Shown: positions 60,823 through 64,000 of the stretch, piece after piece | How positions within the stretch are numbered: the first letter of the stretch is position 1 | Layout: every line of letters begins with the position of its first letter | Source: Acidobacteriota bacterium | GTDB taxonomy: Bacteria > Acidobacteriota > Thermoanaerobaculia > Multivoradales > JAGPDF01 | Direction: 5' to 3' | Length of the DNA: 64,000 nt | Assembly: GCA_014584695.1 (NCBI GenBank) | Contig: JACTMI010000028.1 | Location: 292,234-356,233 of the forward strand | The notes under the pieces: generated by a model | Databases searched by the model: none | What the model was told of the DNA's origin: nothing | Seen by the model: the letters and a program-made list of their open reading frames with translations, nothing else | Translations under genes and position numbers: made by a program

Positions 60823-61947
60823 TCAAGCGTGGGCACTCGCCGCGGCGATCTCCGCGCGGACCTCCTCGACCCCCTCCCGCAGCGCGGCGCGGTGCAGACT
60901 CCGCCGGGCCTCGGCGCCGCCGAGACGGCCCAGGGCCCAGGCCGCGTGCGAGCGCACCAGCGGGGACGGATCGCTCTCGAGCGCCGCGGCCAGAGCGGGC
61001 ACCGCCGCCCGGTCGCCGGCGTTGCCGAGCGCCACGGCGGCGTTGCGGCGCAACCCTTCGGGTTTGGGCCGCAGCAGCGTCGTTCCCGCCAGCGTCCGGC
61101 GCAGTTGCTCGGCGGGTGTCGAGAGGATGGCGACGAGATCCAGGCCCCGCAGCTCCCGGCTCGGTTCGACCTCCGGTCTGGCTGGCAGTGCCGGGGCGCG
61201 CTCGTTCCAGGGGCAGACCTCCTGGCAGATGTCGCAGCCGAAGACCCAGTGGCCGATGCCGCCGCGCATCCGGGCCGGAATGGCGCCGCGGTGCTCGATA
61301 GTCCAATAGGAGATACAGCGATTCGCGTCCAGCCGGTAGGGCTCGGGCAGGGCGCCGGTCGGGCAGGCCTCGAGGCAACGGCGGCACTCGCCGCACAGAT
61401 CGGCGATCGGCCGCCCTGGCGCGAGGTCGAGCGTCAGCAGCAGCTCGCCGAGGAGGAACCACGAGCCGGCGCGCGGCGACAGCAGCATGGTGTTCTTGCC
61501 GAAGGCGCCCAGTCCCGCTCGCGCCGCGAGCTCCCGCTCGAGCAGCGGGCCGGTGTCCACGTAGGCGAGCGACCGGACACCGGGGAACTCGGTGGCGATC
61601 CGGGCGCCGATCCGCTCCAGCCGCTCCCGCATGTGGCGGTGGTAGTCGCCGCCGCGCGCGTAGCGCGCCACGCGGCGCCAGAACTCACCGACTTCGGCGC
61701 CCGCGTCCGGCGCGTAGCGCCAGGCAACGCACAGGGCCGACCGGGCGCCGGGTAGCACCCGCCGCGGGTCGAGTCGGCGCTCCGTCCGGCGCTCCATCCA
61801 GCCCAGGCCCGCTTGGTCCCCGCGCGAGAGCCAGCGCAGGAAGGCGGGGCCCGTGGCCGCCGGAGCGAGCTGAGCCACGCCGGCGTCGTCGAAGCCCGCT
61901 TCGAAGGCGAGCTCCCGCACGCGCTGGGCCGCCCGGTCGGGATCCAC
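60823..61947 (-). CDS. queG: Epoxyqueuosine reductase QueG with C-terminal HEAT repeats
   Basis: The 374-residue enzyme reduces epoxyqueuosine to queuosine in tRNA using cobalamin and two Fe4S4 clusters. The cluster motifs are CGECRRCLEACPTGAL and FGCDICQEVCPWN. YVDTGPLLERELAARAGLG and KNTMLLSPRAGSWFLLGEL are family signatures. HEAT-like repeats end the protein (AAVALGNAGDRAAVPALAAAL). A - strand TAGAAT (61958-61953) lies only 5 bases before GTG 61947, which would imply a leaderless transcript. Confidence 0.95.
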   Translation of the reverse strand: MDPDRAAQRVRELAFEAGFDDAGVAQLAPAATGPAFLRWLSRGDQAGLGWMERRTERRLDPRRVLPGARSALCVAWRYAPDAGAEVGEFWRRVARYARGGDYHRHMRERLERIGARIATEFPGVRSLAYVDTGPLLERELAARAGLGAFGKNTMLLSPRAGSWFLLGELLLTLDLAPGRPIADLCGECRRCLEACPTGALPEPYRLDANRCISYWTIEHRGAIPARMRGGIGHWVFGCDICQEVCPWNERAPALPARPEVEPSRELRGLDLVAILSTPAEQLRRTLAGTTLLRPKPEGLRRNAAVALGNAGDRAAVPALAAALESDPSPLVRSHAAWALGRLGGAEARRSLHRAALREGVEEVRAEIAAASAHA

Positions 61948-62036
61948 TCACCGATTCTAGTGTCCGCTCCAGGCGGCGCGCACGCCGGGGCGATAGACTC
62001 CGCCGACGCCGGCGAGCCGGCGCGGGAGGCTTCCAC

Positions 62037-63137
62037 ATGCAGATCTTTCGCGACATGGCCGATATGGGGCACGAGCGGGTGCTCTTCTGCTCGAACCCCG
62101 ACGTCGGCCTGCGCGCGGTCATCGCGATCCACTCGACCGTGCTCGGACCGGGGCTGGGCGGCGTTCGGATGTGGCCCTACGGTTCCCTCGAGGAGGCGGT
62201 CACGGACGTCCTGCGCCTCTCGCGCGGCATGACCTACAAGGCTGCGGCCACCGGCATCCCCCTGGGCGGTGGCAAGGCCGTCATCCTCGGCGATCCCAAG
62301 CGCGACAAGTCGGAAGCTCTGATGCGCGCATTCGGCCGCTTCGTCGACTCACTCGGCGGCGCCTACATCACGGCCGAGGACGTCGGCACCGACGCCGAAG
62401 ACATGGACCGCATCGCCGCCGAAACGGCCTGGGTGACCGGTGTCTCCCCGGAGCACGGCGGCGCCGGCGACCCCTCCCCGGTCACCGCGTTCGGCGTGCT
62501 GCAGGGGATTCGGGCGACCGCCCAGCAACTCTGGGGCTCCCCCGTCCTGGCCGGACGCTCGATCGCGATTCAGGGACTCGGCAGCGTCGGCGGCTACCTC
62601 GCCAGCTATCTCCGCGAGGAAGGGGCACGGATCTTCGGCTGCGACATCGACGCCGAGGCGGTAGCGCGGGCCGCCGAGTCGGGGGTCGAGATCGTCGAGC
62701 CGGAGTCCATCTACGACGTCGAGTGCGACCTCTTCGCGCCCTGCGCCCTGGGGGCGATCCTCAACGACCGCACCATCCCGCGCCTGCGGGTTCGCGCGGT
62801 CGCCGGCGGGGCGAACAACCAGCTCGAGCAGATCGACCGCCATGGCCGCGAGCTCTCGGCCCGCGGCATCCTCTACGCTCCCGACTTCGTCATCAACGCC
62901 GGTGGCCTGGCCAACGTCTACAACGAGCTGATCGGCTACAACCAGGAGCGCGCCATGAGGATGGCCCGCGGGATCTTCGACAACGTCCTGACCGCCTACC
63001 GGATCGCCGAGCGCGACGGCATCCCCCCTTCGGAGGCCGGCGAGCGGATGGCGGAGGAGCGGATCGAGTCCATCCGCAAACTGGGCCCGCGGCACTGGGA
63101 TCGCGCCGTACGGGAGCGCCTGCAGCGCGACCGCTGA
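62037..63137 (+). CDS. Leucine dehydrogenase (Glu/Leu/Phe/Val dehydrogenase family)
   Basis: A 366-residue NAD-dependent amino-acid dehydrogenase. The catalytic lysines lie in SRGMTYKAAATGIPLGGGKAVI, TAEDVGTDAEDM follows, and the dinucleotide-binding motif is IQGLGSVGGYLA. The order matches leucine dehydrogenases, which deaminate branched-chain amino acids to 2-oxoacids for breakdown or branched fatty-acid primers. GGAGG is 7 bases upstream. It is the only + strand protein gene right of 24 kb. Confidence 0.94.
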   Translation: MQIFRDMADMGHERVLFCSNPDVGLRAVIAIHSTVLGPGLGGVRMWPYGSLEEAVTDVLRLSRGMTYKAAATGIPLGGGKAVILGDPKRDKSEALMRAFGRFVDSLGGAYITAEDVGTDAEDMDRIAAETAWVTGVSPEHGGAGDPSPVTAFGVLQGIRATAQQLWGSPVLAGRSIAIQGLGSVGGYLASYLREEGARIFGCDIDAEAVARAAESGVEIVEPESIYDVECDLFAPCALGAILNDRTIPRLRVRAVAGGANNQLEQIDRHGRELSARGILYAPDFVINAGGLANVYNELIGYNQERAMRMARGIFDNVLTAYRIAERDGIPPSEAGERMAEERIESIRKLGPRHWDRAVRERLQRDR

Positions 63138-63150
63138 CGGCGCGCGAGGC

Positions 63151-63828
63151 TCAGCCGCCGCTTTCGATCCGGGCCAGGATCAGCTCGACGATCTCGTCCG
63201 CGCTCCGCTCGCCGGTGTCGATTCGCACGGCATCGGGCGCGGCGAGGAGCGGCGACAGCGGACGCGAGCGGTCGCGCTCGTCACGCTCGGCGATCTGGCG
63301 TTCGATCTCGGCCAGACTGACCGCCGGATGCTCGGCCGCGAGCTCGGCGTGGCGCCGGCGGGCCCGCACCTTGGGATCGGCCTCGAAGAAGAACTTGAAC
63401 CGCGCCGTGGGGACGACCAGCGTGCCGATGTCCCGGCCTTCGAGGACGCCGCCGTGCCGCCGCACCAGATCTCGCTGCAAGGCCACCATGGCCGCCCGCA
63501 CCGAGGGGTGGACCGCCAGCCGCGAAGTCGCCGCTCCGACCTCGGGCGACCGGATCTCGGGCTCGACGGGCGAACCGTCCAGAAGCACCTCGGCCGAACC
63601 GCCCGGACCGAGTCGCAGATCGATCCGGGCCCGGTCGGCGGCCTCCGCCGCCCCTACCGGATCGTCGGGGTCGAGGCCCTGTCGGAGAGCGAACAGCGCC
63701 AGGGCCCGGTACATTGCCCCGGTGTCGAGGTAGGGCACGCCCAGGCGGATCGCGACCCGACGCGCCACCGTGCTCTTGCCGACGCCGGCCGGCCCGTCGA
63801 TGGCGACGACCAGCGGCTCGCCGCTCAT
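63151..63828 (-). CDS. cmk: Cytidylate kinase
   Basis: The 225-residue enzyme phosphorylates CMP and dCMP. The P-loop is IDGPAGVGKST, followed by YLDTGAMYRALAL, the CMP-binding LEGRDIGTLVVP and the lid RRRRHAEL with DRSRPLSPLLAAPDAVRIDT. It overlaps the end of an upstream gene (ATGA), probably rluB, a common cmk neighbour. Confidence 0.97.
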   Translation of the reverse strand: MSGEPLVVAIDGPAGVGKSTVARRVAIRLGVPYLDTGAMYRALALFALRQGLDPDDPVGAAEAADRARIDLRLGPGGSAEVLLDGSPVEPEIRSPEVGAATSRLAVHPSVRAAMVALQRDLVRRHGGVLEGRDIGTLVVPTARFKFFFEADPKVRARRRHAELAAEHPAVSLAEIERQIAERDERDRSRPLSPLLAAPDAVRIDTGERSADEIVELILARIESGG

Positions 63829-64000
63829 CGTGGTGGACGCGGCCCGGAGCGCGTCGCCCCCCGCTTCGCCCCCGCTCGCCCCGCCGGCTCGCGACGAGGG
63901 CGGGCGGGAGCCCCGGGTGCCGTGTCGCGCGCTGCGCGCGGTTTCGGAGCTCCCGCCGCGCGGCGCGGCGCCGCCGGCCGCGGCGGGCGGGCCGGTTTCG
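63825..64000 (-). CDS. C-terminal tail of an upstream gene, probably a pseudouridine synthase (partial)
   Basis: The - strand frame from the window edge is open for about 57 codons to TGA (63827-63825), which overlaps the cmk ATG. The tail is a Lys/Arg/Pro/Ala-rich string (KPARPPRPAA..., ending RPPR). Disordered basic tails of this kind are typical of RluB-type 23S rRNA pseudouridine synthases, and rluB-cmk is a frequent pairing. The identification rests on composition and position only. Confidence 0.4.
   Translation of the reverse strand, partial: KPARPPRPAAPRRAAGAPKPRAARDTAPGAPARPRREPAGRAGAKRGATRSGPRPPR

Noticed and set aside
1..64000. CRISPR arrays, insertion sequences, prophage or integrase genes
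   Set aside because: No regularly spaced repeats, transposase, integrase or phage structural proteins were seen on either strand.

Overview
The window is about 64 kb of GC-rich (roughly 65-70 %) chromosomal DNA from a Gram-negative (diderm) bacterium. The evidence for an outer membrane is a Tol-Pal system, an LPS transport set (LptE, LptB, an LptF-LptG fusion and an LptC/LptA-type fusion), LpxB, MsbA and a TolC. A CarD/CdnL-type regulator, sigma-54, a long-form hibernation factor and the two Lpt fusions fit a deep-branching diderm lineage such as Acidobacteriota (Thermoanaerobaculia/Holophagae-like). That placement is inference; no rRNA gene is present. Genes are densely packed, with stop/start overlaps (ATGA, GTGA, TTGA and apparently CTGA) at most junctions. 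No CRISPR array, insertion sequence or prophage was seen.

Left part (1-23.8 kb, mostly + strand). A C-terminal gene fragment and tRNA-Pro(GGG) are followed by an SDR and a membrane protein, then a ribH-nusB-transglutaminase-leuS-lptE operon driven by a good promoter inside a perfect palindrome. On the - strand lie the tol operon (tolQ-tolR-tolA-tolB-pal-cpoB) and rpsT with its own promoter. Then come etfBA, a TrmH-type methyltransferase divergent from a DUF84 protein, metK, polX, the fused lptFG permease, a pteridine-reductase-like SDR with a PTPS, and parA-parB.

Centre (23.8-25.0 kb). A 640-bp non-coding gap contains a 28-bp sequence closely resembling a XerCD dif site. Genes converge on this point: mostly + strand to the left, all - strand to the right as far as 43.7 kb, and apart from one tRNA as far as 62 kb. 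This looks like the replication terminus.

Right part (24.4-64 kb, almost all - strand). In transcription order: cmk with the tail of a probable rluB upstream of it; queG; rpsA; an HU-like gene; two small membrane proteins; lpxB, msbA and an acyltransferase; yicC-gmk-rpoZ-coaBC; a uracil-DNA glycosylase, pepA and oppD-oppF; a TolC, a Yip1-type protein and a LolD/MacB-type ATPase. After tRNA-Leu(CAA) comes a second train: carD, a TPR protein, priA, accA, recJ, lptCA, lptB, rpoN, hpf, a complete regulatory phosphotransferase relay (EIIA-Ntr, HprK, RapZ, EIIA-Man, HPr, EI) without any EIIB/EIIC, then a cupin, a lipoprotein, miaB and a DUF151 nuclease. A leucine dehydrogenase is the only + strand protein gene right of 24 kb.

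Themes: envelope biogenesis runs through the whole window (Lpt, Tol-Pal, Lpx/MsbA), next to translation/tRNA modification (leuS, rpsT, rpsA, miaB, queG, TrmH, RapZ, HPF) and a PTS-based regulatory module beside sigma-54. The most notable items are the dif-like site beside a divergent ParAB, the paired Lpt fusions, two genes that appear to start at CTG, two divergent gene pairs whose ATG codons overlap in a shared CATG, and an SDR lacking its catalytic tyrosine.
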